57,708 nt of DNA from Nitrosomonas eutropha (GCF_900116685.1 NZ_FPBL01000011.1:1-57708); one strand, 5' to 3'. Positions 18,167 through 29,338 are shown, counted from the first letter of the stretch. A program made the numbers and translations. Notes: a model not told the origin generated them from the sequence alone.

Positions 18167-18180
18167 TACAGCTAGCTGTA
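18167..18180. promoter_or_regulatory. 14-bp perfect palindrome upstream of the receptor gene
   Basis: TACAGCTAGCTGTA is self-complementary and lies about 155 bp upstream of the receptor start, between it and the IS630 remnant transcribed the other way. It could be an operator for the metallophore operon or part of an insertion-sequence end. It does not match a Fur or Zur box that I know. Confidence 0.3.
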
Positions 18181-18287
18181 TACTTAATGCGGAGAAGTTA
18201 TACAGAACAGAAGCAGGATTTGGAATGTGACATAACGTCGCACCCGATTCAATCCGAGCCCACAAGCTGATTTTGCCAGTTTGTCCG

Positions 18288-19182
18288 ATGTATCAGCCAG
18301 AACAGCTTGCAGGATTAAACAAGGTCACTATCTTCAGGGATCGTATACTCAATGCATTGGAGCGAGGAGAACGGCCGACCGATATAGCAGCACGCTTTGG
18401 AGTGAGTCGAGTGTGGGTGTATCAGGTACGTGATCGCTTCTATAAGGAAGGCAAGCGCGGCCCATTGCAAGTAGGTGGATATCGGCGTTCCCGGGTTGCT
18501 CACATGGAACAGACACTTCGGGTGGATCAGGGAACAAGCCGATCTGAAGCTGGTGGAAATGTGCGAGCGTCTGTGCGAACAAGGCATTCAGATCAAAGCT
18601 CCAGCTTTGTGGCATCAGCTGAACAAATGGGGGCTGAGCTTTAAAAAAACACTACATGCCAGCGAGCAAGAACGCGCGGATGTGCAGCAGGCACGCAGTG
18701 AATGGCAGTACAAACAGCCTTACTGGGATGCATCCAGACTGGTGTTTCTGGATGAGACATGGGCAACGACCAACATGACACGTTTGCGCGGTTGCGCGCC
18801 CCGCGGAGAATGCTGCGTTATGCAGTGTGACTGCACCAATGGTTCAATGAATGGCGCATTATTTCTGGCATATATGCGTGACTTTCTATGTCCGACGCTG
18901 CGTCCTGGTGACATCGTTGTAGCTGACAATCTATCGAGCCATAAGGCAACGTGCGTGCAAGAAGCAATCGAGACAACAGGAGCAATAATCCGCTATCTGC
19001 CACCTTACTCCCCTGACCTCAACCCTATCGAAAAACTGTTCTCCAAATTCAAAGCCATGCTGCGCAAAGCAGCCAGACGCACCAGACAGACATTGTGGGA
19101 CGAGATCGGCAGGATTATCGACACCTTTTCACCTGTCGAGTGCCAAAACTATTTCAATGCAGCCGGATATGTATGCAACTAA
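18288..19182 (+). pseudogene. IS630-family transposase, frameshifted
   Basis: It starts MYQPEQLAGLNKVTIFRDRI with a helix-turn-helix (TDIAARFGVSRVWVYQVRDR), then changes frame near 18520, where LRVDQGTS should read LRGWIREQ. The second frame carries the catalytic motifs [17 protein letters not shown] and [17 protein letters not shown], and ends GYVCN. A segment of about 20 residues normally found between TRLRG and CTNGSMNGA appears deleted. With both lesions it is inactive. It differs from the IS630 remnant at 5.5-6.1 kb, so two separate IS630-type insertions flank the island. Confidence 0.85.
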
Positions 19183-19197
19183 AACAAAAACGCTCTA

Positions 19198-19675
19198 ATG
19201 ATCGATGCCAGCCATTGCAAGGTTCACCCTCATGCCAATGGAGCCAAAGGGAGTAATCAGGATATGGGCCGAACAAAAGGGGCTCAACACCAAAATATAT
19301 CTGGCCGTGGATGCGTATGGTATCCCGGTCAGAATCTTTATTACACAAGGTACCACTGCTGACTGCACACAGGCTGGCCGCCTGATTGAAGGAATCAGCG
19401 CAGATTATCTGCTGGCAGATCGTGGCTATGACAGCAATGCGATTATTGAGCAGGCAGAAAAACAGGCTATGGAGATCGTTATTCCTCCAAGGAAGAATCG
19501 CAAAATGCAAAGCTCTTATGATAAAGAACTATATAAATTGAGACATCTTGTTGAGAATGCCTTCCTGCATCTCAAAGGATAGCGAGGTGTTGCTACAGGA
19601 TACGCCAAAAACACCTCTTCTTTCCTTACTGATGTACAAATCAGATGTATCGCCCTATGGGTATGTATCCCGTGA
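19198..19675 (+). pseudogene. IS5-family (IS427-like) transposase C-terminal remnant
   Basis: Only the catalytic half remains. The first frame reads MIDASHCKVHPHANGAKGSN, then QDMGRTKGA. After a frameshift it continues LNTKIYLAVDAYGIPVRIFI, then DYLLADRGYDSNAI, VIPPRKNRK and LRHLVENAFLHLK. A TGG-to-TAG change (GYGVA in place of the usual RWRGIA context, near 19580) adds a stop before GVATGYAKNTSSFLTDVQIR. The 5' half is missing, cut at the junction with the preceding IS630 remnant. Confidence 0.8.
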
Positions 19676-19814
19676 CTACATAATCTAGCAGCCCGTCGAA
19701 CTTAAGGTCTGAATGCAACGTAACCCATTGTTTTTACCAACACTGCTTGTCATTGGCATAAATTATGGTTCGTTATAAATCAATTGGTTGCGCGTTAAGT
19801 CCGACAAACCCCCA

Positions 19815-20621
19815 GTGCCTGTTAACACTAATTAAATGATCTACAACCAGAGTGAAATGGATGAAGAATCGGAAAACTATATCCAACTTGTCAAAGCGAG
19901 AGAAGATTCTTCTGAAACTCTTCAGGCGACGAAACAGTCGCTCCACCTCATTGCGCTTTTTGTATATTTCAACATCGTACTCCCAAGGCGACACACGATT
20001 TGCTTTTGGTGGCACCACTGGAATCATCCCCAGATCAAGTACCAACTGCCGGGTTTCATCCTCTTCGTACGCTTTATCCATAATCACGTGAGTGTCAGAG
20101 AACCCCTTATTCTCCAGGGTTTTCAGAAATTTTCGTCCTTCTGGCGCATCACCGGCCTGACCAGGAGATAACGAAAACACTACTGCGGTTCTGGCATCTG
20201 CCGCAACCAGGTGAATTTTGGTAGTCCAGCCCCTCATGATTTACCGATAGCTTGAACACCGTTTTTTTAGTGCACCAGTACCATCAGGATGGACTTTGAT
20301 TATCGTACTATCCAGCGACATGTGATCCACTTCCAGCTGTATCAGTTTGTTTTGCTGGAGCGTGAGAAAAACCCGATCCAGGACACCATTCCTGGCCCAA
20401 TGATTGGCGCGCGTATAAATACTGTGCCAATTGCCGAATTTCACAGGCAGACCGCGCTACTTACAACCGTGTTCTGCAACATACAGAATCGCGTTGAGCA
20501 CTTCCAAATTCGAGAGAGTGACATTACCTCGTTGTATCGGCAGTAGATTTTCAATAAACTTGAATTGCGATGCATATATTTCCATCCAGCAACTCTAACA
20601 GAAATAGTGTTAACAGGGCCT
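19815..20621 (-). mobile_element. IS5-family insertion sequence with both ends, inactivated
   Basis: The termini match as inverted repeats: TGCCTGTTAACACTA (19816-19830) and TAGTGTTAACAGGGCC (20605-20620). The transposase reads from MEIYASQFKFIENLLPIQRG near 20575. A nonsense codon interrupts AEHGCK-W-RGLPVKFGNW, because TGG has become TAG. A further shift splits GALKK and QAIGKS from GGWTTKIHLVAADARTAVVF. The catalytic part continues VIMDKAYEED and ERLFRRLKSFRRIFSRFDKL. It carries at least three lesions, and its reading frame runs through the left terminus to 19773. Confidence 0.8.
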
Positions 20622-20710
20622 AATAAAGAAGAGTTTATTTGAGTAAAAGGATAAGAAAGAAAAGGATGCTCCGGGCTACGCGAGGAGACTGAATTCGCAA
20701 GAGAAACTTA

Positions 20711-21364
20711 CTAGTCCGGCTGATGCGGATCGGGCTGGCGCATCACACAACCGGCTTTCTCCAGAAAACCATCGTCATTGAATCTGATTGTCTCTCCCGG
20801 CTGAAACCCGGGGGGCACTTGCTGGGTTATCACATAGCGATTGCCATCATTTGCCAGCAAGCTGATTCTGTAATAAACAGGTTCGGTAATGTTCCTCTCG
20901 GAAGGAACGTAGCCGCTATTACCCGGGACATCGACTTCAGTAAAAAAACTTCCCCCATGTCTGCCCAAGGGAATTGCGACTATCCCTGAAATAAATGTAT
21001 CCGTATTGCCACCATTGGCGGAGTTAAGCATGACGGGGGCGATGTGTTCCACTATTCCGCAATACTCAGCTGGAAGTCGTGCAGGGTCAATCGAGGTTCC
21101 GGAAGCATCGGTGCTGCGTATACGACGATAGGTTGACTGTTTCCGCCTGCCTGCACTCTCATCAATCTTATCGGGAGAGGAAGTAGTAACCGTTACACTA
21201 GATTTTCCCTGTTGACGGGGTTTTGAATACTCTCCGGCTATTTCCCGGCTGTTCACGATCTTGTCTTGCCGCGCGCTGGAAGCCAGCGTAACCCTCATCA
21301 ATCCCGTATCAATCATCAAGAGCAGCACGGTGAATATCAGTTTGCCAAGCGAACCAGTAAACAT
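20711..21364 (-). CDS. Hypothetical exported protein
   Basis: 217 residues with an N-terminal hydrophobic segment (GKLIFTVLLLMIDTGLMRVT, then LASS) that may be a signal peptide. A low-complexity basic and serine-rich region follows (about 30-90). The C-terminal half contains RISLLANDGNRYVITQQVPP and FQPGETIRFNDDGFLEKAGC. That last part resembles the small beta-barrel at the end of SlyB-like outer-membrane lipoproteins, but the glycine zipper is absent. It starts 101 bp after lysS on the same strand. No function is assigned. Confidence 0.55.
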   Translation of the reverse strand: MFTGSLGKLIFTVLLLMIDTGLMRVTLASSARQDKIVNSREIAGEYSKPRQQGKSSVTVTTSSPDKIDESAGRRKQSTYRRIRSTDASGTSIDPARLPAEYCGIVEHIAPVMLNSANGGNTDTFISGIVAIPLGRHGGSFFTEVDVPGNSGYVPSERNITEPVYYRISLLANDGNRYVITQQVPPGFQPGETIRFNDDGFLEKAGCVMRQPDPHQPD

Positions 21365-21465
21365 AGTTGAACTCCATGACTCGGCGCAAACAAAGTCATA
21401 TCGACAATCACACCCCGTGCTTGAGGAAGAATCCCGAGCCGCACCACGGGGTCATCACCTGTCGT

Positions 21466-22974
21466 CTAATCTTCCTTGCGTAACTGCGGAAACAGAATGA
21501 CATCGCGAATGCTTGGAGAATCTGTCAGCAACATCACTAGCCGATCGATACCGATTCCCTCGCCTGCCGTTGGCGGCAATCCGTATTCCAGTGCCTGGAT
21601 ATAGTCGGCGTCATAGTGCATCGCCTCCATATCACCTGCCTCTTTAGCTCTGGCCTGTTCAAGGAAGCGACTGGCCTGATCTTCAGGATCATTCAACTCG
21701 GAAAAGCCGTTCGCAATTTCCCGCCCGGCAATATAAAGCTCAAAACGATCCGTAATCTCCGGGTTTTGATCATTGCGGCGTGCCAGGGGCGATACCTCGG
21801 CTGGATAATCAACGATAAATACGGGTTCAAACAGCAAGTGTTCGGTTGTTTCATCGAACAGAGCCAGTTGCAGTCCGCCGACTCCGCTGCCGGGATTGAA
21901 TCCAATTCCCTTCGCCTGCAAAATCTTGATTAAATCATCTCTGCTGTTAAGTTGCGCTTCGGAATATTCAGAGTGGTATTTCAGGATAGCTTGCGTGACA
22001 GTCAACCGGGCAAAAGGTCGGGCAAGATCCATTTCGCGCTGCTGATAGACGATGCAAGTGGTTCCCAATACTTTCAGTGCAACTTCACGCAGCATGGATT
22101 CCGTCAGATCCATCAGGTAATGATGATCCTGATAAGCCTCATAAAACTCCAGCATAGTGAATTCCGGATTATGACGAGTGGATATACCTTCATTCCTGAA
22201 ATTACGATTAATCTCAAAAACTTTTTCCATACCACCCACTACCAACCGCTTCAGGTAAAGTTCCGGTGCGATACGCAGATACAGCGACATATCCAGTGCA
22301 TTATGATGCGTAACAAAAGGTCGCGCAGTAGCTCCTCCTGGAATGGAGTGCATCATCGGTGTTTCAACTTCAAGATAGCCTCGGTCAACAAGAAGTTCAC
22401 GTACCGCCTGAATAATTTTTGAGCGAACCAAGAACACCTTGCGTGTTTCTTCATTTGTAATCAGATCAAGGTAACGCCGCCGGTATTTCTGTTCCTGATC
22501 AGTAAGGCCATGAAATTTCCCCGGTAACGGGCGCAAGGATTTAGTCAGAAGACGAAGCCGGGTAACCCGTAATGACAATTCGTCCGTCTTGGTTTTGAAC
22601 AAAATACCTTCCGCGCCGAGAATATCCCCCAGATCATAATGCCTGAATGCTTCGTGAGCGGATTCTCCGGTATGATCATTGGAGATATAGAGCTGTATCC
22701 GTCCGCTCATATCCTGGATCGTTGCAAAGCTCGCCTTTCCCATGACACGCTTAAACAACATGCGCCCTGCGACTTTTACTTTAACCTGCTCACTTTCCAG
22801 TTCTTCTCTTGAATCATTATCATACTTTTCATGCAGGTCATGAGCCAGGCTGTCCCGACGATAATCATTCGGAAAAGCATTGCCGATCTGGCGCAACGCA
22901 GTCAATTTTGAATAACGCTCTGCAATAAGGCTGTTTTCATCCTGGGAAATACCGGATGTATCTTCCTGGGTCAT
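21466..22974 (-). CDS. lysS: Lysyl-tRNA synthetase, class II
   Basis: 502 residues, the usual LysRS-II length. An N-terminal OB-fold anticodon domain (about 60-170, with [20 protein letters not shown]) is followed by the class II core: motif 2 [20 protein letters not shown] and motif 3 [13 protein letters not shown] near the C-terminus. It charges tRNA-Lys in the cytoplasm. The gene diverges from glnS across a 278-bp region that must hold both promoters. Confidence 0.97.
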   Translation of the reverse strand: MTQEDTSGISQDENSLIAERYSKLTALRQIGNAFPNDYRRDSLAHDLHEKYDNDSREELESEQVKVKVAGRMLFKRVMGKASFATIQDMSGRIQLYISNDHTGESAHEAFRHYDLGDILGAEGILFKTKTDELSLRVTRLRLLTKSLRPLPGKFHGLTDQEQKYRRRYLDLITNEETRKVFLVRSKIIQAVRELLVDRGYLEVETPMMHSIPGGATARPFVTHHNALDMSLYLRIAPELYLKRLVVGGMEKVFEINRNFRNEGISTRHNPEFTMLEFYEAYQDHHYLMDLTESMLREVALKVLGTTCIVYQQREMDLARPFARLTVTQAILKYHSEYSEAQLNSRDDLIKILQAKGIGFNPGSGVGGLQLALFDETTEHLLFEPVFIVDYPAEVSPLARRNDQNPEITDRFELYIAGREIANGFSELNDPEDQASRFLEQARAKEAGDMEAMHYDADYIQALEYGLPPTAGEGIGIDRLVMLLTDSPSIRDVILFPQLRKED

Positions 22975-23252
22975 ATCTATTCCAAATTTTATGTAATTTT
23001 TATTGGTATAAAATCTCTCTGTATCGTACCAAGCGGCACGGATATCCTGGAGCCGCTGCCGTATGCGTAATCAACGTGTATTATATAGTTACTTTGCCTG
23101 CTCCATTCTAGCGGGCTCACGAAAAACCATCTGGCAGGAAACTTACAGTTACACGGCATCGCGCGCTGCCTGGGCACATATTCCGATCTATGTACTGTCA
23201 TTTATCCCATGGGAACAATCAACATCTCATTGAATTTAACTGAAAAATATCT

Positions 23253-24950
23253 GTGAACACGCCTTCAGCCCCTGCTCATTTCATTCGTAATATTATTGAA
23301 GAAGACAACCGCACCGGCAAATGGAACGGACGCGTAGAAACACGTTTCCCACCCGAGCCAAATGGCTATCTGCATATCGGCCATGCAAAAAGCATTTGCT
23401 TGAATTTCGGGCTTGCGCTCGAATATAACGGCGCCTGTCATCTGCGATTCGACGATACGAACCCGGAAAAAGAAGCCCAGGAATACGTCGATGCCATTAT
23501 AGAATCGGTCCACTGGCTGGGCTTCGACTGGCAGGAACATCTTTACTACGCTTCCGATTATTTTGATCAGCTATATGAATTCGCAGAATATCTGATCACG
23601 CAAGATAAAGCGTATGTGGACAGCCTATCAGCAGACGAAATCCGCCGGTTACGTGGAACCTTGACTGAAGCAGGCACGAACAGCCCTTATCGTGATCGCC
23701 CGGCAGCCGAAAGTCTGGATTTGTTCCGGCGCATGCGTGCAAGAGAGTTTCCCGATGGGGCGCATGTGCTGCGCGCGAAAATTGATATGGCATCCCCCAA
23801 CATCAATCTGCGTGATCCAGTTATCTATCGTATCCGCCATATCCACCACCAGCGCACGGGCGATAAATGGTGTATCTACCCGATGTACGATTACACCCAT
23901 TGTATTTCCGATGCTTTGGAACGGATCACGCATTCCCTTTGCACACTGGAATTTGAAGATCATCGGCCACTGTATGACTGGATACTAAATCAGTTAAGTG
24001 AAAAAGTTCCCTGCCACCCGCAGCAGATCGAATTTGCGCGACTCAATCTGACTTACAGTGTCATGAGCAAGCGCAAACTGATCGACCTGGTAGAGAATAA
24101 ACTGGTAGATGGCTGGGACGATCCACGCATGAATACATTGGCAGGCCTGCGCCGCCGGGGCTATACACCAAAATCAATCCGCTTGTTCGCGGAACGAATT
24201 GGCATCAGCAAGGCAGATTCCTGGATTGACATGACGGCACTGGAAGATTGTTTGCGTGAAGATCTTAATGAAAGTGCCCTGCGCCGCATTGCTGTCCTTG
24301 ATCCGGTGCTGCTGGTCATTGATAACTTTCCAGATGATCAGAAGGAACCCTGCTATGCGCCCAATCATCCAAAAAAACCAGAGCTTGGTACACGCGAACT
24401 ACCGCTGACAAAACAGCTTTATATCGACCGTGAAGACTTTATGGAGGTGCCAGACAAAGGTTTTTTCCGCCTGACACCTGGGGCAGAAGTGCGGTTACGT
24501 TATGCATATATCGTAAGATGTACACACCTTGTCAAGGATGGTCAGGGAAAGATCCTGGAGATTCACTGCACTTACGATCCCGCTACCAAAAGCGGCACTG
24601 CCGGGGCTGAAACCCGAAAAGTCCGTGGCAATATCCACTGGCTGTCGGCCACTTATGCCAAGGCTGTTGAAATCAGGTTATATGACCGCCTGTTCAGCGA
24701 CTCACATCCCGACACGGAAGGCAAAGATTTCAAAACCTCGTTAAATCCGGATTCCAGGAAAATTATTACCGGCTACATCGAGCCTTCTTTGCTTGAAACG
24801 CAAGCAGAACAACGTTTTCAGTTTGAGCGTCATGGCTACTTTGTAGCTGATCTGGCAGATACCAAGCCGGGAAAGCCGATATTCAATCGAACCGTATCAC
24901 TACGCAATACCTGGGTGAAAATCACGGACAAATCGGAGCACAGTGGATAA
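23253..24950 (+). CDS. glnS: Glutaminyl-tRNA synthetase
   Basis: 565 residues with a GTG start. The class I HIGH motif is in RFPPEPNGYLHIGHAKS and the KMSKS-like motif is VMSKRKL. The C-terminal anticodon-binding beta-barrels contain GFFRLTPGAEVRLRYAY and end near VSLRNTW. Length and motifs fit GlnRS rather than GluRS. Having GlnRS means Gln-tRNA is made directly, not by transamidation. Confidence 0.97.
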   Translation: MNTPSAPAHFIRNIIEEDNRTGKWNGRVETRFPPEPNGYLHIGHAKSICLNFGLALEYNGACHLRFDDTNPEKEAQEYVDAIIESVHWLGFDWQEHLYYASDYFDQLYEFAEYLITQDKAYVDSLSADEIRRLRGTLTEAGTNSPYRDRPAAESLDLFRRMRAREFPDGAHVLRAKIDMASPNINLRDPVIYRIRHIHHQRTGDKWCIYPMYDYTHCISDALERITHSLCTLEFEDHRPLYDWILNQLSEKVPCHPQQIEFARLNLTYSVMSKRKLIDLVENKLVDGWDDPRMNTLAGLRRRGYTPKSIRLFAERIGISKADSWIDMTALEDCLREDLNESALRRIAVLDPVLLVIDNFPDDQKEPCYAPNHPKKPELGTRELPLTKQLYIDREDFMEVPDKGFFRLTPGAEVRLRYAYIVRCTHLVKDGQGKILEIHCTYDPATKSGTAGAETRKVRGNIHWLSATYAKAVEIRLYDRLFSDSHPDTEGKDFKTSLNPDSRKIITGYIEPSLLETQAEQRFQFERHGYFVADLADTKPGKPIFNRTVSLRNTWVKITDKSEHSG

Positions 24951-25023
24951 CCAGCAATTGCATGAATTACATTTGCATATATGACAAATCATCAGGGCAT
25001 TCACTAAAAAGAACCTTTCTTAT

Positions 25024-25053
25024 TTCACAACCAGATTATTTTCTTGTTATACT
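25024..25053 (+). promoter_or_regulatory. Candidate sigma-70 promoter for the NlpC/P60 gene
   Basis: TTCACA (25024-25029) and TATACT (25048-25053) are separated by 18 bp, close to consensus for both boxes. Transcription would start about 25 bp before the ATG at 25085. Confidence 0.5.
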
Positions 25054-25084
25054 TGCCCCTTATTCCAACAACATGAATTGAAAC

Positions 25085-25603
25085 ATGTCCTTAAAACACA
25101 TTGTCATTCTGTTGCTCGGCGCAGGTATGATAGCTGGATGCAGCTCGGTTCCCAAAGATTCAACGCGTGATGAAATTTCACGATATTCACATAAACCCGG
25201 ATTTGCGATTCCTCAGGGAATTCTGGAAAATGATCCGTTTTTCGTGCGGAATCGTCTGTACAGCCAATATCAGGAATGGCGTGGCACACGCTATCGGCTG
25301 GGAGGCACAGATCACACTGGAGTAGATTGCTCTGCACTTGTCAGAATTATCTTCAAGGAAGAATTCGGCTTCACATTACCCAGAACAGCACTTTCTCAGG
25401 CAGAATTTGGTGAAAAAATCAGTCGGGATGAGCTTATGCCGGGAGATCTAATATTTTTCAAAACAGGTGGACGTTCCTGGCATGTAGGAATCTATCTGGA
25501 TAGCAAGAAATTTCTTCATGCCTCATCCAGTCAAGGCGTCACTATATCCAGCCTAGATAATACCTACTGGAAATCCAGATACTGGAAATCAATCAGGATA
25601 TAA
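25085..25603 (+). CDS. NlpC/P60 family lipoprotein (MepS/Spr-like endopeptidase)
   Basis: 172 residues. The N-terminus MSLKHIVILLLGAGMIAGCS has a lipobox (IAGC), so the protein is anchored to a membrane, probably the outer one. The NlpC/P60 catalytic triad is visible: C82 in GVDCSALV, H133 in SWHVGIYL and H145 in FLHASSS. Such enzymes cut peptide cross-links in peptidoglycan (for example the D-Ala-mDAP bond for MepS) during wall growth. It is monocistronic, facing ppsR. Confidence 0.9.
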   Translation: MSLKHIVILLLGAGMIAGCSSVPKDSTRDEISRYSHKPGFAIPQGILENDPFFVRNRLYSQYQEWRGTRYRLGGTDHTGVDCSALVRIIFKEEFGFTLPRTALSQAEFGEKISRDELMPGDLIFFKTGGRSWHVGIYLDSKKFLHASSSQGVTISSLDNTYWKSRYWKSIRI

Positions 25604-25644
25604 AAATCATACTGCCACCTGTCATATCCGGAACGAATGCTTAT

Positions 25645-26478
25645 TCAGGTTCCATACAGGCGTCTTTCCAGCCGCATCTGGTTGATAATTGATGCGCTGA
25701 TCTCTTCTATTGATACTCCGGTAGTATCGATAAACGGGATATTAAACTGCTGGTACAACTCATTCTGCCACTGAAGTTCATGCTGGCATTCAACGAATGA
25801 AGCATAATGACTGCCCGGATAACGCCCCACGCGAACAGCCTGAAGCCGTGACGCGCTCAACGTCAATCCAAACAATTTCTCACGCAGCGGCTGCAACAGT
25901 GAAGGAAGACGCATGGCTCCCATATCTTCTGGCGTAAACGGATAATTAGCGGCAAGTACGCCATACTGTAAAGCCAGGTACACGCATGTCGGGGTTTTGC
26001 CAGAACGCGATACGCCTACTAGAATCACGTCGGCATCGGCAAGAACTTTGGAATTACTGCCATCATCACTGTTCAACGCATACTGAATCGCAGCAATACG
26101 TCGGAAATAGGAAGCATCCTGGCCAAGAATATGGGAGCGTCCGGGTATGCGCACGGGCGACTGTTGCAGCGCCGCTTCCAGCACACCAAGACAGGACTCA
26201 AAGAAATCAATAAGATAGCAATCGGCCTGACGGACAGAAGCGAGGATAACCGGATCCAGCAATGTGCTAAATACTAATGGCGGCTGGTCCTCCTGCTTCG
26301 CAATTGTATTGATACGATCAATGATCTCCTGAACCTTGGCTGCACTATCCAGGAAAGAAGCATAGTGCTTCTTCCATTCTATTCCATCGAACTGGGTCAA
26401 CAGACTATGACCCAGTGTTTCCGCTGTAATGCCGGTACGATCAGACAGGAAAAAAACGCTGCGTTGTAGTTGTAACAT
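25645..26478 (-). CDS. ppsR: PEP synthase regulatory kinase/phosphorylase
   Basis: 277 residues of the DUF299 family, starting RSVFFLSDRTGITAETLGHS and carrying the P-loop-like VGVSRSGKTPT (near 150-160). The family phosphorylates PEP synthase on a Thr next to the catalytic His using ADP, and reverses it by phosphorolysis, so adjusting gluconeogenic flux. It starts 4 bp after the end of ppsA on the same strand, which supports the PpsA-regulator assignment over the pyruvate-phosphate-dikinase type. Confidence 0.93.
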   Translation of the reverse strand: MLQLQRSVFFLSDRTGITAETLGHSLLTQFDGIEWKKHYASFLDSAAKVQEIIDRINTIAKQEDQPPLVFSTLLDPVILASVRQADCYLIDFFESCLGVLEAALQQSPVRIPGRSHILGQDASYFRRIAAIQYALNSDDGSNSKVLADADVILVGVSRSGKTPTCVYLALQYGVLAANYPFTPEDMGAMRLPSLLQPLREKLFGLTLSASRLQAVRVGRYPGSHYASFVECQHELQWQNELYQQFNIPFIDTTGVSIEEISASIINQMRLERRLYGT

Positions 26479-26482
26479 CGCC

Positions 26483-28858
26483 CTACTGCTCCTGGCTCGC
26501 CAGATGCAACCAGGTGCTCACCACCGTATCCTGGTTAAGAGAAAGGCTGCTGATCCCCTGCTCAACCAGCCAGCGCGCAAAATCCAGATAATCGGAAGGC
26601 GCCTGGCCGCAAATGCCAATATATTTCCCCTGTTTATGGCATGCGTTAATAGCCATTTCCAGCAACCGCTTTACAGCCAGGTTACGTTCATCGAATAAAT
26701 GGGCAACTAACCCCGAATCACGATCTAGCCCGAGTACCAGCTGGGTCATATCGTTAGATCCGATGGAAAATCCATCAAAGTATTCGAGAAACTCTTCAGC
26801 CAACACAGCATTGGAAGGAATCTCACACATCATGATCAAGCGCAATCCGTTGCTTCCGCGTTTTAATTCATTAGCCGCCAGTAATTCTGTAATCTGCCGC
26901 GCCTCCTCTAAGGTTCGACAAAAAGGAACCATCACCTCAACATTGGTAAAGCCCATTTCACCACGCACCTTGCGTAAAGCCAGACACTCCAGCTCAAAGC
27001 AAGCACGAAAAGAATCGGCAAGATAACGCGAAGTACCGCGAAATCCGAGCATTGGATTTTCTTCGTGCGGCTCGAAACGATCGCCTGCAATCAGATTGGC
27101 ATATTCATTGGATTTAAAATCAGATAAGCGCACAATCACCGGATGCGGGTGAAAAGCCGCCGCCAGCGTGGCAATTCCTTCCACCAGTTTCTCAATATAG
27201 AACGATACCGGATCAGGATAACCCGCCGCTCGCTCGCTGACAGACGCTTTCAGAGCGTTCGGAAGTGCATCAAATTCCAGTACAGCCCGGGGATGAATAC
27301 CAATATTATTGGCAACGATAAATTCCAGGCGCGCCAGCCCCACTCCATGATTGGGCAGTTGCGAAAATGCAAAAGCCTGTGCAGGATTTCCAATATTCAG
27401 CATAATCTTGACCGGCAATTCGGGCAGCTTACTGATCTCTGAACAAGTATGTTGAAAAGGAAGCAGGCCTTCATACACAAAACCAATATCTCCTTCCGCG
27501 CAGGATATAGTTACTATCTGACCATCGCTGATTTTTGTTGTAGCCTGTTCACACCCGACCACTGCCGGAATACCCAGCTCCCGCGCAATAATCGCCGCAT
27601 GACAGGTGCGCCCGCCACGATTGGTCACAATCGCTGCGGCACGTTTCATGATCGGCTCCCAATCCGGATCAGTCATATCTGTTATCAGCACGTCACCCGG
27701 TTGAATCTCCGCCATCTGCCCGGCATTCATAATGACTCGCGCTGTTCCCTGCCCAATCTTCTGACCGATCGCACGCCCCTGCACCAGCACCGGACTCCGT
27801 TCGCTCAGATAAAATTGTTCTACTGATTGCTCGGCACGGCTTTTCACTGTCTCCGGGCGAGCCTGGACAATATAAATTTGTCCATCTATTCCATCCAGCA
27901 CCCATTCGATATCCATTGGCCGGTTGTAGTGCTGCTCGATAATAACTGCCTGCCGGGCCAATGATTCAATTTGCTCATCGGACAAACTGAAACGCTGGCT
28001 TCGTTCCAGCGATACTGGTTGTACCACGGTCGCCTGCCCTGCCTGCTCATTGTTATAGATCATCTCTGTTGCCTTGGCTCCCAACCGGCGGGAAAGAATT
28101 GCGGGCAACCCAGCCTCAAGATTAGGTTTATAAACGATAAATTCATCCGGGTTGACTATTCCCTGCACAACGGTTTCTCCCAAACCATAAGCAGAGGTAA
28201 TAAACACCACATCCCGAAAGCCGGATTCAGTATCCAGTGTAAATATCACACCACTGGCACCTTTATCGCTGCGCGCCATCCTTTGTACGCCTGCAGATAA
28301 GAACACCTGATTATGATGAAATCCATGATGGGTCCGATAGGAAATCGCCCGATCCGTATAAAGTGAGGCAAACACTCTTCTGAGCGCATTGAACAGGTTA
28401 TCAAGTCCCTGCACGTTCAGCAGCGTCTCCTGTTGGCCAGCAAAGGATGCGTCTGCCAGATCCTCAGCTGTTGCCGATGAACGCACCGCAAAGGAGACCT
28501 CATCGCCCGAATCGGCAATGAGTTTCTGGTATGCCTGAGTCACCGCCTTTACCAGATCATCCGGCAGCGTAGCAGCAAGCAGCCAAGAGCGAATCTGTTT
28601 ACCTGCAACGGCCAGCGCCGCCACATCATCCACATCCAGTGGTGTCAATAATTGATTGATGCGGTCATTCAAATCATTGACCCTGAGAAATTCACAATAA
28701 GCGTATGTTGTCGTAGCAAATCCACCAGGCACTTTCACCCCGGCGCGAGAAAGATTTCCGATCATCTCCCCCAGCGAGGCATTCTTGCCCCCTACGCTTG
28801 CTACATCGTTCATATCTACCTGATCCAGCCACAAAATATAATCAGGATGACCAGCCAT
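26483..28858 (-). CDS. ppsA: Phosphoenolpyruvate synthase
   Basis: 791 residues. The N-terminal ATP-grasp domain begins near [12 protein letters not shown]. The swivelling phosphohistidine domain has H420 in [19 protein letters not shown], with the regulatory Thr just before it. The C-terminal PEP-binding TIM barrel includes [20 protein letters not shown] and CGQAPSD. It converts pyruvate, ATP and water to PEP, AMP and phosphate, the first gluconeogenic step from C2/C3 carbon. It forms an operon with ppsR. Confidence 0.97.
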   Translation of the reverse strand: MAGHPDYILWLDQVDMNDVASVGGKNASLGEMIGNLSRAGVKVPGGFATTTYAYCEFLRVNDLNDRINQLLTPLDVDDVAALAVAGKQIRSWLLAATLPDDLVKAVTQAYQKLIADSGDEVSFAVRSSATAEDLADASFAGQQETLLNVQGLDNLFNALRRVFASLYTDRAISYRTHHGFHHNQVFLSAGVQRMARSDKGASGVIFTLDTESGFRDVVFITSAYGLGETVVQGIVNPDEFIVYKPNLEAGLPAILSRRLGAKATEMIYNNEQAGQATVVQPVSLERSQRFSLSDEQIESLARQAVIIEQHYNRPMDIEWVLDGIDGQIYIVQARPETVKSRAEQSVEQFYLSERSPVLVQGRAIGQKIGQGTARVIMNAGQMAEIQPGDVLITDMTDPDWEPIMKRAAAIVTNRGGRTCHAAIIARELGIPAVVGCEQATTKISDGQIVTISCAEGDIGFVYEGLLPFQHTCSEISKLPELPVKIMLNIGNPAQAFAFSQLPNHGVGLARLEFIVANNIGIHPRAVLEFDALPNALKASVSERAAGYPDPVSFYIEKLVEGIATLAAAFHPHPVIVRLSDFKSNEYANLIAGDRFEPHEENPMLGFRGTSRYLADSFRACFELECLALRKVRGEMGFTNVEVMVPFCRTLEEARQITELLAANELKRGSNGLRLIMMCEIPSNAVLAEEFLEYFDGFSIGSNDMTQLVLGLDRDSGLVAHLFDERNLAVKRLLEMAINACHKQGKYIGICGQAPSDYLDFARWLVEQGISSLSLNQDTVVSTWLHLASQEQ

Positions 28859-28954
28859 AATTTACCCCCATCGAAAAACAGAACGGATACGATAACATCT
28901 GCGCTCTGTCGTCTTCTTTTATCAAAACAAATAACCCGAATAAGCTTTGGATTG

Positions 28955-29338
28955 CTATCTGTCTGCGGGTCGAACAAATATCGCGGCAGCAACATGCCTC
29001 CCTTCAGATGACAGGATATTGTAGGTTCTGCATGCTGCCTGCGTATCCATCGTCTCGAATCCGATTCCGCGAGCCAGTATTTTTTTTATCAGCGATGCAT
29101 TTGGAAACTGCAATGACATTCCTGTTCCAAGCAAAATAATCTCCGGCTGTACTGCCAGCAATGGATCAAAATGCTCCATTTCCAACTGGTTAATACTGCT
29201 TACCGGCCAGTGCTCAACGATCTGTTCCGGCAGCACGATCATGCTATCTGTATACCGCACCTGATTGACCGCAACATAACCGTCTCCGTAGCCAGAAAAA
29301 ATGTTCAAACCGGAGTTATCCGAAAGATGTAATTTCAT
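28955..29338 (-). CDS. Mth938-domain (DUF498) protein
   Basis: 127 residues with the family pattern YGDGYVAVNQVRYTDSMIVL early on, then LLGTGMSLQFPN, and GIGFETMDTQAACRTYNILS near the end. Bacterial members are small cytoplasmic proteins of unclear role; the human relative AAMDC is equally poorly defined. It is single and diverges from the aminotransferase gene at 29623. Confidence 0.8.
   Translation of the reverse strand: MKLHLSDNSGLNIFSGYGDGYVAVNQVRYTDSMIVLPEQIVEHWPVSSINQLEMEHFDPLLAVQPEIILLGTGMSLQFPNASLIKKILARGIGFETMDTQAACRTYNILSSEGRHVAAAIFVRPADR

Noticed and set aside
22989..23201. Minus-strand frame between lysS and glnS
   Set aside because: There is no recognisable protein content, and the region must hold two divergent promoters.
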